A DNA stretch of 13,597 nucleotides from positions 1 through 13,597 of the forward strand of contig JAGWHA010000016.1 of the NCBI GenBank assembly GCA_028867095.1. Direction: 5' to 3'. The stretch is from Microcaldota archaeon (GTDB taxonomy: Archaea; Micrarchaeota; Micrarchaeia; Micrarchaeales; CABMGC01). Of the stretch, positions 1 to 6,979 are shown in pieces. Both the position numbers and the translations under genes were made by a program. The notes beneath the pieces are model-generated. The model was not told where the DNA came from. It saw nothing but the letters and a program-made list of their open reading frames with translations, and searched no databases. The stretch's first letter is position 1. Each line of letters opens with the position of its first letter.

Positions 1-2
1 TG

Positions 3-176
3 CAGAAAAGAAAGTTCGGGGATGAGTTACGGAGCAGATTGTGGTACATGCGCAAAAAGGAGCTAAAAATTATAGACATTGTTTACAACGTACACCGATA
101 CCTGCAAATGGTGACTTTCGTCGTAATCAGAGGATTTCTACTATACGAACACTGGATTAACCTTTATATTCCCTGA
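3..176 (+). CDS. C-terminal fragment of a probable DDE transposase (5' end outside window)
   Basis: An open frame enters from the left edge and runs 57 codons to TGA at 174-176. Its first ~35 residues hold KRKFGDELRSR, then a basic KKE stretch and IVYNVHRYLQ. This resembles the C-terminus of IS4/IS5-like DDE transposases, where a KR-FG--LRSR block follows the last catalytic Glu and a YN-(R) segment lies near the end. The Glu itself would lie outside the window. The last ~22 residues (from MVTFVV) look unlike a transposase and contain the TATA box of the next gene, so they may be read-through into flanking DNA. No terminal inverted repeat can be assigned because only one end is visible. It could also be the tail of an unrelated basic protein. 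The family assignment is from memory of the motif. Confidence 0.5.
   Translation, partial: QKRKFGDELRSRLWYMRKKELKIIDIVYNVHRYLQMVTFVVIRGFLLYEHWINLYIP
162..170 (+). promoter_or_regulatory. TATA box of the IMPase-family gene
   Basis: CTTTATATT is a near-consensus archaeal TATA box. Counting ~26 bp from its centre puts the transcription start near 192, just before ATG 201. It is too close to the alternative GTG at 186 for that codon to be the start. The box lies inside the last codons of the transposase frame. Confidence 0.6.
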
Positions 177-200
177 AAATAAACCGTGATTAGTGTTAAA

Positions 201-995
201 ATGGCATCGCAACTAATCGCGGAAAAGAGGTTTGCACTCAGTTTGGCGAGAGAAGCCGGACAGATAATAAAGGAAAACTTTGCCTCGGGCCTAAGATTCG
301 GCATGGAGTCAAAGCAGAAGGTGGATAAGACCCTGGTTACAAAGACCGACACAGACATAAACGATCTTGTGATAAAAGCAGTCAAGAAAGAGTTCCCAGA
401 CCACGACATTCTGGGTGAGGAAAAGAGCGATGTGAAAAAGAAAAGCAAATACACCTGGGTTTGCGATCCACTTGACGGCACTTCGATATTCACATACGGT
501 ATTCCCCTCTCCGTATTCTCCTTGGCACTCGTAAGGGATGGAGTACCGGTTACAGGTGTGGTCAACCACCCCTACATGAACCAGATATTTTCCGCAGAGA
601 TACACGGTGGGGCATACCTAAACGGGAACCCCATAAGCGTCTCAAAAAGTACAACTTTGGAGCGCTCAGCAGTGGGCATGGCGTACTGGAGGAGTGCACA
701 GATAGATATCGATCCCCTCTACCACAAGCTCTACAAAGCCGGGGCAAATATCCTGCAGCTTGGGTCGATCGCATATATGGGGGCACTTGTTTCAAACGCC
801 TCGATTGTGGCAAGCATACACCCTGCGGATATGCCCTATGATAGTGCGGCACTCAAAGTAATTATAGAGGAGGCAAACGGCAAGGTCACCGATCTTTACG
901 GAAACGAACAGAGCTACGATGGTGCAATAAAGGGATGCATAATGTCCAACGGGTCCCTTATCCATGACGAGCTTGTCCGACTATTTAGGGAATAA
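201..995 (+). CDS. Inositol-monophosphatase family sugar phosphatase (IMPase/FBPase-like)
   Basis: A Mg-dependent, Li-sensitive type phosphatase of the IMPase superfamily. In Archaea such enzymes act on inositol phosphate, fructose 1,6-bisphosphate or both. Numbering from ATG 201 (264 residues), it has the VTKTDTDIN block near 46-54, the metal-binding GEE at 72-74, DPLDGT at 89-94 and a C-terminal YDSAA near 213-217. YDSAA stands in for the usual WDxAAG; its Asp should be the third metal ligand. Length is normal for the family. A GTG at 186 would add five residues, but the TATA box at 162-170 fits the ATG better. The gene lies directly downstream of a transposase tail and upstream of a kinase-like gene that has its own TATA-like element. 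The family is clear; the substrate is not decided by sequence. Confidence 0.9.
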   Translation: MASQLIAEKRFALSLAREAGQIIKENFASGLRFGMESKQKVDKTLVTKTDTDINDLVIKAVKKEFPDHDILGEEKSDVKKKSKYTWVCDPLDGTSIFTYGIPLSVFSLALVRDGVPVTGVVNHPYMNQIFSAEIHGGAYLNGNPISVSKSTTLERSAVGMAYWRSAQIDIDPLYHKLYKAGANILQLGSIAYMGALVSNASIVASIHPADMPYDSAALKVIIEEANGKVTDLYGNEQSYDGAIKGCIMSNGSLIHDELVRLFRE

Positions 996-998
996 GTG

Positions 999-1007
999 CT
1001 TAAAATC
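999..1007 (+). promoter_or_regulatory. TATA box of the kinase-like gene
   Basis: CTTAAAATC lies right after the IMPase stop codon. Its centre is ~27 bp before GTG 1031, which fits a leaderless or nearly leaderless transcript from that GTG. A second AT-rich run, ATATATTG at 1021-1028, would put the start near 1050, inside the frame, so it is less likely. Confidence 0.45.
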
Positions 1008-1030
1008 CTTTAGACACAAGATATATTGAA

Positions 1031-2080
1031 GTGTCAGTGGTGACTATGGACAAAGCTGGGCTCTCAGAGCTCCTCACAAAGAAGCTAAACCGAGAGGTGG
1101 AGGTGACAGACATTGTCAAGGTCGGATCCGGATTCCACTCCAACGGATACAAGATCGCAACCAAGGGCGGAGAGAACTACTTCATAAAGCAGGTGACCTC
1201 TGAGGACATGGGGTTTGAGTTCCCGGAACGAAAGCTTATGTCGCTTCTTGTCAGCCACTCGATGCTAAGCAAGCACGAAAATTACCCGAACTCTATAGGC
1301 GTCGCAATCAAGAACGACAAGTTTGAGTTCCTCCCAGAGATAGACGAGAACACGCAGGTCTACCACCTTCAGGAGTACGGCGGAGAGGGCAAGTCCTACA
1401 TGGATTTGCTAAACGAAAAGGTGGGCAAAAGCACAATTGATAATACTGACAAGCAGGAAATCGACAAGGTGGTCAACTTCCTTGTCTCGCTGCACAAAAA
1501 CAAGCCTGCATCAAAAGACCCAAAACTGCTTACCGCAATCTATAACGACTATCTACGTAGCGTGATAGGCCATCCGGAATATTTGCTTTTGCTGCTTCAG
1601 AGGGTGCCGGATAGCAGCCCGGTCCTCAGGCCTACAGAGCAGGGGGGATTCATCGCACTGATGCTTGAGGGGATGCACTACTTCAAGGGAAGGCCCGAGA
1701 GGCTCTGCGCAATACATGGAGACTTCTGGGGAGCAAACGTCTTCTTCAAGCAGGACAACTCAATATTTGTCATCGACTACTCAAGGATGCCTTGGGGAGA
1801 CCCAGGATTCGACGTAGGGGTGTGGATGTCGCAGTACCTGATAAAGTACCACATCACAAACTCGAATTATTTCAGGCAGCTTGGCGATTATTTCCTCGAG
1901 CAGTACATGAGCAGGACCGAAGACAAGGGCGTTGTCAACACGATGGTATACCCGCTAGGGGTCGTCTCTGTAATATACTCTCACGAGGACTCTGTTCCTG
2001 GCATACCCGACGTGGCGAGGAAAGCCTTCTATGCAAACGTCACAAGGATGCTTAAAAACAAGCAGTTCTCCTGGGAGTAG
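1031..2080 (+). CDS. APH/choline-kinase-like small-molecule kinase, substrate unknown
   Basis: Protein-kinase-like fold of the aminoglycoside phosphotransferase/choline kinase/fructosamine kinase superfamily. In 349 residues there is an N-lobe with a candidate ATP-binding lysine in YFIKQV (K53) and the catalytic-loop Brenner motif HGDFWGAN at 229-236. The metal-binding segment VIDYSRMPWGDPGFDVG lies at 247-263, with D249 as the DFG-equivalent Asp. These residues are intact, so the protein is probably an active kinase. Family members phosphorylate sugars, choline, methylthioribose, homoserine or antibiotics, and nothing in the sequence picks one. The neighbouring IMPase-family phosphatase could hint at sugar or polyol metabolism, but that is only inference. 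Four candidate starts lie within 16 bp (GTG 1031, 1037, 1040; ATG 1046). The TATA box favours the first. Confidence 0.8.
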   Translation: MSVVTMDKAGLSELLTKKLNREVEVTDIVKVGSGFHSNGYKIATKGGENYFIKQVTSEDMGFEFPERKLMSLLVSHSMLSKHENYPNSIGVAIKNDKFEFLPEIDENTQVYHLQEYGGEGKSYMDLLNEKVGKSTIDNTDKQEIDKVVNFLVSLHKNKPASKDPKLLTAIYNDYLRSVIGHPEYLLLLLQRVPDSSPVLRPTEQGGFIALMLEGMHYFKGRPERLCAIHGDFWGANVFFKQDNSIFVIDYSRMPWGDPGFDVGVWMSQYLIKYHITNSNYFRQLGDYFLEQYMSRTEDKGVVNTMVYPLGVVSVIYSHEDSVPGIPDVARKAFYANVTRMLKNKQFSWE

Positions 2081-2087
2081 AATCCAC

Positions 2088-2097
2088 TATTTATTTG
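2088..2097 (+). promoter_or_regulatory. TATA box of polX
   Basis: CTATTTATTT lies in the 37-bp gap after the kinase gene. Its centre is about 26 bp upstream of ATG 2118, which predicts a leaderless mRNA. No Shine-Dalgarno sequence is seen. Confidence 0.5.
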
Positions 2098-2117
2098 TTT
2101 CTTGAGATGCTTTATCA

Positions 2118-3845
2118 ATGCCTAACAAGAAGCTCGCCGAGATGTTCGAGGAGATAGCGGACATGCTCGACCTTGAGCCAGAAAATCGATTTTTTGAGGT
2201 CAGGGCCTACAGAAAAGCCGCGCTGACCCTTGAGACCATGCAGGAGGACATAGAGGACATCTTCAAAAAGGGAGGGGTCGATGCGCTCACCGAGCTTCCA
2301 GGGATAGGCAAGGGGATTGCCGCATCGATAAAGGAATTCGTGGAGACGGGGAAAATGAGAAAGTACATCGACCTCAAGAAAAGGTACCCTGTCGATTTCG
2401 CCGCAATAACAAAAGTGCAGGGGATGGGAGCGCGAAAGGCATTCAAGCTCTACAAGGCAATCGGCGTGAAGAACCTTGCAGACCTAAAGAAGGCTGTGGA
2501 GCAGCACAAGATAAGGGACCTTGAGGGATTCGGGCAGACAAGCGAGGACGCGATAAGGAAGGGGATCGAGTTTCTTGAGAAGAGCGGCGGCAGGATGCTG
2601 CTCGGCACCGCGCTTCCCGTAGCAGAGAACATAATCTCCCAGCTAAAGTCCTCAAAGCTGGTGGAGCAGGCGGTGATCGCGGGCTCCGCAAGGAGGATGC
2701 GGGAGACAGTCGGCGACCTTGACATACTCGTCGTATCAGAGGACGCATCAAAGGTCGAGGAGATAATAACCAAGATGAAGGAGGTCGAAAGGATAATAGC
2801 GAAGGGACCCACGAAAATCTCTGTCATACTAAAGCTGGGCATCAGCTGCGATTTTAGGATAGTGGAGAGGGACAGCTTCGGGGCCGCTCTGCAGTATTTC
2901 ACAGGCAGCAAGGACCACGGGGTGCAGGTGAGGCAGATTGCAGTTAGGAAGGGGTACAGCCTCAACGAGTACCAGCTGTCTGACAGCAAGGGAAAGAAGA
3001 TCGTGAGCAGGACCGAGCAGGAAATCTACAACATGCTGGGCCTTGACTATGTCGAGCCGGAAATGAGGGAGGCGCGCGGAGAGGTGGAGCTTGCGCAGAG
3101 CCACAAGCTACCAAAGCTAATCGAGCTTAGGGACATAAGGGGGGATTTGCAGATGCACACAACCTTCAGCGATGGTCAGAACTCGATAGAGGAGATGGGC
3201 GAGAAGGCAATCTCGCTCGGGTACGAGTACATCGGGCTCACGGACCACTCAAAGAGCGAATACGTTGCAAAGGGGATGGACAACAAGAAGTTTCTTGGCT
3301 ATCTCAAGAAGATTGACAAGGCAAACGATAAGTTTGACGGCGCCATAAAGATACTCAAGAGCGGGGAGGTCGACATACTAAAGGATGGAAGCCTAGACCT
3401 TTCGGATCGGACGCTTGAGGAGATGGACTACCGCCTCTGCTCAATCCACACAAACCTTACGATGGGCAAGGAAGAGATGACAAAGAGAGTGATCAAGGCA
3501 TTTGATAGCGGATACGTTGACATATTTGCACATCCGACCGACCGCCTGATAAATAAAAGAGAGCCGATTCCGCTCGACCTTGATGTGGTCTTTGATGCGG
3601 CGAAGCGAAACAAAGTTATAATGGAGATAGACTCTTTCCCTGACCGCCTCGACTTAAACGACGAGAATGTGATCAGGGCGAGAAAGGCGGGGCTTAAGTT
3701 TGCAATTGACACCGATGCCCACCAGGCAAAGCAGATGGATGTGATGCGCTACGGCATCGGAACCGCAAGAAGGGGCTGGCTTACCAAGGAGGATGTGATC
3801 AACACCCTCCCGATAGACAGGCTCTTCAAGATGTTTAGGAAGTAG
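2118..3845 (+). CDS. polX: Family X DNA polymerase with C-terminal PHP domain (PolX)
   Basis: A DNA repair polymerase of the pol-beta superfamily with the bacterial/archaeal PolX layout, 575 residues, the usual length. Helix-hairpin-helix elements lie at 60-68 (LPGIGKGIA) and 99-108 (KVQGMGARKA). The nucleotidyltransferase motif is GSARRMRETVGDLDIL at 189-204, with carboxylates D200 and D202, and the third is probably D245 in SCDFRIV. A nucleotide-binding YFTGSKDHGVQVR lies at 260-272. The PHP domain starts near 341: QMH at 345-347, TDHS at 375-378, GEVDIL at 416-421, SIHTN at 442-446, FAHPTD at 470-475 and DTDAH at 531-535. In the family this domain supplies 3'-5' exonuclease and AP-site processing activity. 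The first His of the usual PHP HxH is Gln here. Most other ligands are present. The stop codon abuts the stop of the convergent gdhA with no spacer. Confidence 0.95.
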   Translation: MPNKKLAEMFEEIADMLDLEPENRFFEVRAYRKAALTLETMQEDIEDIFKKGGVDALTELPGIGKGIAASIKEFVETGKMRKYIDLKKRYPVDFAAITKVQGMGARKAFKLYKAIGVKNLADLKKAVEQHKIRDLEGFGQTSEDAIRKGIEFLEKSGGRMLLGTALPVAENIISQLKSSKLVEQAVIAGSARRMRETVGDLDILVVSEDASKVEEIITKMKEVERIIAKGPTKISVILKLGISCDFRIVERDSFGAALQYFTGSKDHGVQVRQIAVRKGYSLNEYQLSDSKGKKIVSRTEQEIYNMLGLDYVEPEMREARGEVELAQSHKLPKLIELRDIRGDLQMHTTFSDGQNSIEEMGEKAISLGYEYIGLTDHSKSEYVAKGMDNKKFLGYLKKIDKANDKFDGAIKILKSGEVDILKDGSLDLSDRTLEEMDYRLCSIHTNLTMGKEEMTKRVIKAFDSGYVDIFAHPTDRLINKREPIPLDLDVVFDAAKRNKVIMEIDSFPDRLDLNDENVIRARKAGLKFAIDTDAHQAKQMDVMRYGIGTARRGWLTKEDVINTLPIDRLFKMFRK

Positions 3846-5111
3846 TCAGTACCATCCCCTTGTCTTCATCGCGGATGCGACCCTTCCTACGGCGATTATG
3901 TATGCAGCCATCCTCGGGTTTATCTTCTTGCCCTTGTCTGCGTACTCCTTTTGGGTTGCCATCACGTCCTTGAATGACCTGGTGACGATGACGTCAAGCT
4001 TCTTGTCGAACTCCTCTCTTGTCCAGTAGTAGCCCTGCTGGTTTTGGATCCACTCAAAGTATGACCCTATCACCCCTCCGGAGTTCACAAGGAAGTCCGG
4101 CAGGTCAAGCACCCCGTTTGCGGAAAGTATCTTGTCCGCCTCAGGGGTTACAGGTCCGTTCGCAAGCTCGAGAAGTATCTTTGGCTTTATTCTTGCCGCA
4201 TTTCCTCCGTGTATCTGGTTCTCGATCGCCGCCGGTATCAGGATGTCGACGTTTAGCTCAAGGAGTTCCTCGTTTGAGACCTTCTTGCCTCCCTTGTATC
4301 CCTGGACGCTTCCGGTCTTCGCCTTCGCCTCGTCAAGCTTCTTGAGGTCGAGCCCCTTTTCGTCGTAGACTCCTCCCTGCGAGTCGCTGATTGCGACAAT
4401 CTTGCACCCGAACATCTCGGATGCTATCGAGAATGCGAAGTGGCCAGCGTTACCGAATCCCTGGATTGCGACCTTTGCCTTCTTGAGGTCGATCTTCTTC
4501 ATCTTTGCGGCCTCCCTGAGTATGTAGAGCCCTCCCAGGGCCGTCGAATCGTTTCTCCCTTCCGATCCCCACACATCAAGCGGCTTCCCAGTTATCACCC
4601 CGAAGACGTTCTTCTCCTTTATCCTGCTGAACTCGTCCATCATCCACGCCATCATCTGTGGCGTTGTGTAGACGTCAGGAGCAGGCACGTCTACCTCAGG
4701 CCCTATGAACTTTGAGATTGCCCTGATGTATGCCCTTGAGATGTTCTCAAGCTCCGTCTCGTTTAGCTTCTTGGTGTCGCAGATGACCCCTCCCTTCGAC
4801 CCTCCATACTGTATGTTTGCAAGTGAGCACTTCCAGGTCATCCATGCGGATAGCGCCTTCACCGTCTCAATCGTCTCCTCGGGATGGTACCTTATGCCTC
4901 CCTTTCCAGGTCCCCTTGCGTTGTTGTATAGAACCCTAAATCCCCTGAAGGTCCTTGTCTTCCCGTCCCTCATCTTTGCAGGGAAGTTGACTATAACGGT
5001 CTGCATCGGCTCGCGAAGCAGCGCAAGCGCCTGCTTGTCAAGGTTCATTATCGACGCCGCCTCGTCCAGCTGCTGTTGTGCTATCTTGAAAGGATCCAAT
5101 TCTTCTACCAT
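3846..5111 (-). CDS. gdhA: Glutamate dehydrogenase (Glu/Leu/Phe/Val dehydrogenase family)
   Basis: Catalyses reversible oxidative deamination of glutamate to 2-oxoglutarate and ammonia with NAD(P). The 421-residue length is typical of archaeal hexameric GDHs. The N-terminal domain has GPGKGGIRYHP at 67-77, MTWKCSLANIQYGGSKGG at 91-108 (lysines 94 and 106 at the substrate site) and PAPD at 143-146. The Rossmann domain has IQGFGNAG at 216-223 with ISDS at 241-244. The C-terminal NSGGVIGSYFEW at 343-354 is also standard. ATG 5111 lies 18 bp after the HTH gene, so the two are probably co-transcribed together with the RpiB-like gene. Glutamate is the most likely substrate; leucine or valine dehydrogenase is less likely at this length. 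NAD versus NADP preference cannot be read with confidence. Confidence 0.95.
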   Translation of the reverse strand: MVEELDPFKIAQQQLDEAASIMNLDKQALALLREPMQTVIVNFPAKMRDGKTRTFRGFRVLYNNARGPGKGGIRYHPEETIETVKALSAWMTWKCSLANIQYGGSKGGVICDTKKLNETELENISRAYIRAISKFIGPEVDVPAPDVYTTPQMMAWMMDEFSRIKEKNVFGVITGKPLDVWGSEGRNDSTALGGLYILREAAKMKKIDLKKAKVAIQGFGNAGHFAFSIASEMFGCKIVAISDSQGGVYDEKGLDLKKLDEAKAKTGSVQGYKGGKKVSNEELLELNVDILIPAAIENQIHGGNAARIKPKILLELANGPVTPEADKILSANGVLDLPDFLVNSGGVIGSYFEWIQNQQGYYWTREEFDKKLDVIVTRSFKDVMATQKEYADKGKKINPRMAAYIIAVGRVASAMKTRGWY

Positions 5112-5129
5112 ACCATCACTAAGCGTCTA

Positions 5130-5471
5130 TCAATTCACTGCCATGAGCCTTCTCATCGAGAAGTCGAGCAGCTCCCCGTCGTTGCAGAGCCTGTCGATTT
5201 GCATCTCTGTCTGCTTGAGGCTCTTTCCCTCAACTATCCCCTCCACAATCGGGTCGGCGAGCATCTCCTGGTCTATGTACTCCACTACCTCCTTCACCTG
5301 CTCCGAGTACTTGCCCTTGAGGTACTTTCCCACGGCGACCTGCACTATTCCTATTTTGTCTGCGATCTTCTCCTGAGTGTAGTGGTGCTCCTTGCTGAGC
5401 TTGAGTGCTATCTCCGCCCGTATCGCCGGCAGCACCAGTTTAGTGACCGCCCTGCAAAGAAGTTCCTCCAT
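5130..5471 (-). CDS. Small HTH transcriptional regulator (archaeal COG2522-like)
   Basis: A 113-residue protein whose N-terminal half reads as an archaeal HTH regulator. LPAIRAEIALKL (14-25) leads into a helix-turn-helix at about 31-53, YTQEKIADKIGIVQVAVGKYL. This is the Q-(E/T)-x-A-x-x-(L/I)-G-(I/V)-x-Q-x-(A/S)-V-x-x-Y-L pattern of XRE-like domains; the LPAIRA lead-in recalls COG2522 proteins. The C-terminal half (60-113) is charged and helical with no recognised domain. ATG 5471 follows the RpiB-like gene by 6 bp and precedes gdhA by 18 bp. The position suggests a cotranscribed, perhaps autoregulatory, factor acting on the gdh cluster; that is inference. No operator was identified. Confidence 0.75.
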   Translation of the reverse strand: MEELLCRAVTKLVLPAIRAEIALKLSKEHHYTQEKIADKIGIVQVAVGKYLKGKYSEQVKEVVEYIDQEMLADPIVEGIVEGKSLKQTEMQIDRLCNDGELLDFSMRRLMAVN

Positions 5472-5477
5472 AAAGCA

Positions 5478-6128
5478 TCAATCTACAATTCCCAGCTCGT
5501 CCTTTATCTTCCCCAAAAGTCCGGGCCTCGGCTTTCCTGTCGGCAGCGGCTCCTCCTCGACCGGCTGCTTCTCCTTTACCTTCTTCTTTCCCCCAAAGAG
5601 CTGCGGCATGTGCGGCAGCTTAACGTTGATCGTGATCGGCGCGCTCGGCTCCTTGTATGTCGGCGCCTGCTGCCTTTCCCTCTCGACAGGCCTCACTGGT
5701 CTTTCAACAGCAGGTCTCTCCACAAACTGCTTCTTCTTTGGAGCGCTTGCCATCTGCAGCATCTTGCCAAGTCCTGCGCCTCCCTTCACAAGAGCCTGAG
5801 CAATCTCCTGCTTCTCGGCCCTGTCGTTGTCGAGTATTATCACATTCGCGCCGTTGGCCCTGGCCGCGCCCACGTCCTGAACCGTGTTGCAGGTGGCTGC
5901 GCTTATGCCCTCATACTTGTTTAGCCTCATTCCAGCCCCTATGGGGTCGTCTGTCACAAAAATAAGGATGTTCGCGTTGCTGCTGCTAATGCGCCTCACT
6001 ACCTCATCGTCGATCTCCTTTATGCTCCCCAGCAGCTCCTTTGAGATCACGCTGACGTTCGCGTTGTCTAAGACCTCCTCGATCTCATCCCCTCCTGAAG
6101 GGACGTTGCTGATAAGGTAGATTTTCAT
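5478..6128 (-). CDS. RpiB/LacAB-like fold protein with basic Pro-rich tail; catalytic Cys missing
   Basis: 216 residues from ATG 6128. Residues 1-115 resemble ribose-5-phosphate isomerase B / LacAB. NILIFVTDDPIGAGMRLNK (53-71) followed by GISAATC (74-80) and GANVIIL (93-99) aligns with the family's GILICG(T/S)GIGxSIAANK, PGIRAALC and ANVLxL blocks. The catalytic CG(T/S)G is replaced by FVTDDP and there are two extra residues, so isomerase activity is unlikely. Residues ~128-216 are low complexity: VERP repeats (136-149), a KKK patch, and a short GLLGKIKDELG helix at the end. The longest frame starts at TTG 6131. ATG 6128 is preferred because an AGGAG ribosome site precedes it and a TATA box lies at 6161-6168. 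It heads the cluster with the HTH gene and gdhA. The fold call is by eye; the role is unknown. Confidence 0.6.
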   Translation of the reverse strand: MKIYLISNVPSGGDEIEEVLDNANVSVISKELLGSIKEIDDEVVRRISSSNANILIFVTDDPIGAGMRLNKYEGISAATCNTVQDVGAARANGANVIILDNDRAEKQEIAQALVKGGAGLGKMLQMASAPKKKQFVERPAVERPVRPVERERQQAPTYKEPSAPITINVKLPHMPQLFGGKKKVKEKQPVEEEPLPTGKPRPGLLGKIKDELGIVD

Positions 6129-6160
6129 CAAACACTCCTAGGGTAGTTGGCGTTGAAATG

Positions 6161-6168
6161 TATAAATA
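6161..6168 (-). promoter_or_regulatory. TATA box of the RpiB-like/HTH/gdhA cluster
   Basis: On the minus strand the sequence is CTATTTATAC. The predicted transcription start is near 6138, leaving a leader of about ten bases that contains CCTAGGAGTG (6133-6142), a Shine-Dalgarno-like site 5-9 bases before ATG 6128. The box separates this cluster from the upstream ftsZ-secE cluster. Confidence 0.55.
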
Positions 6169-6190
6169 GCTAATGCAGGCTGCTTCTGGC

Positions 6191-6973
6191 CTATTTGACG
6201 CTGAACTCCCCAGCGGGGAGCTGCTGCATTATGTAGTCCAGGTCCTCGTAGTTCAGCTTCTTCGCTATGAACTTTGCCGCATCTGACTTTTTGGTGTTTC
6301 CGGTAGTGATTCTCAGCCCCTTTGCGCCCTCGTATCCCCCCGGCACCACAATGAGCCTTTTAATTTCGCCCTCTTCAGTGCTTTTTGTCTCAACGAATGC
6401 GATAAGCTCGAGCTTCACGCTCCTAAACCACTCCCTCTCCCCCTTCATCGCAAAGCTTCCGGTCCCAAGCGAGCCCTTGCTGCTCGACTTTGTTATCTGC
6501 TCGCGCCTAAGGCAGTAGACATCCACCGTAGAGAGCCCCTGCTTCCAGGCGCTTGAGTAGCAGGCGGCAAACTGCGCCGCCTCCTCCCTCACCTTTCTGT
6601 CGGCATCGACCCCCTCCTTGAGTATAACCACTGATGCGCCGAAGATGTCTGCATGGAAGAAGAGGTCGCGGTCCTCGAAATACTTCGAGTTTATCAGCTC
6701 GTTTTGCACCGCATCCCTTCCGCCGATCGCCAGCATCCCGTTGCTTGCGCTAAACCAGTGGAACTTCTCGTACCACTCCTTCTTGGTGACGATCTTGACC
6801 TTCTTGCTGCCCACCTTTTTGTCGTAGCGCTCCCTCGCCTTCTCTAGCTTCTCCTCAAGCTCGCGGATGCTCTGCTGCGCTCCCTCTATCTTCTTCCTCG
6901 CCCTCTTGGCCTTGTAGAAATACTCGTTCGCGTTGCCCTGCGCCGTCTCGGCAAGGTCGATTACTATCTCCAT
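6191..6973 (-). CDS. Stand-alone NFACT-R (DUF814) protein, RqcH/Rqc2/NEMF C-terminal half
   Basis: 260 residues matching the C-terminal part of RqcH/Rqc2/NEMF, ribosome-quality-control factors that bind the 60S/50S-tRNA complex and support C-terminal tailing. It opens with ANEYFYKAKRARKK (15-28), continues as a coiled coil (~20-50), then has the NFACT-R domain. WYEKFHWFSASNGMLAIGGR (67-86) leads to DAVQNE (87-92), DLFFHADIFGASVVIL (103-118) and AAQFAACYSSAWKQG (132-146). C-terminal TTGNTKKS lies at 223-230. Full-length family members are ~550-700 residues; the NFACT-N and HhH domains, which carry the residues for Ala-tRNA recruitment, are absent, and the DNA just upstream is secE. So this is a split or domain-only version, not a frameshift remnant. 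ATG 6973 lies 6 bp after the secE stop, which suggests one operon. Confidence 0.9.
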   Translation of the reverse strand: MEIVIDLAETAQGNANEYFYKAKRARKKIEGAQQSIRELEEKLEKARERYDKKVGSKKVKIVTKKEWYEKFHWFSASNGMLAIGGRDAVQNELINSKYFEDRDLFFHADIFGASVVILKEGVDADRKVREEAAQFAACYSSAWKQGLSTVDVYCLRREQITKSSSKGSLGTGSFAMKGEREWFRSVKLELIAFVETKSTEEGEIKRLIVVPGGYEGAKGLRITTGNTKKSDAAKFIAKKLNYEDLDYIMQQLPAGEFSVK

Positions 6974-6979
6974 GAAAAA

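Noticed and set aside
1031..2080. Antibiotic-resistance aminoglycoside phosphotransferase
   Set aside because: Only the general kinase fold and Brenner motif are shared. The same motifs occur in many metabolic kinases, and the context is archaeal housekeeping genes.
5076..5924. Plus-strand 282-residue open frame
   Set aside because: It runs antisense through gdhA's start, the HTH gene and most of the RpiB-like gene. Its Leu/Arg/His-rich translation has no domain and reflects the codon bias of the minus-strand genes.
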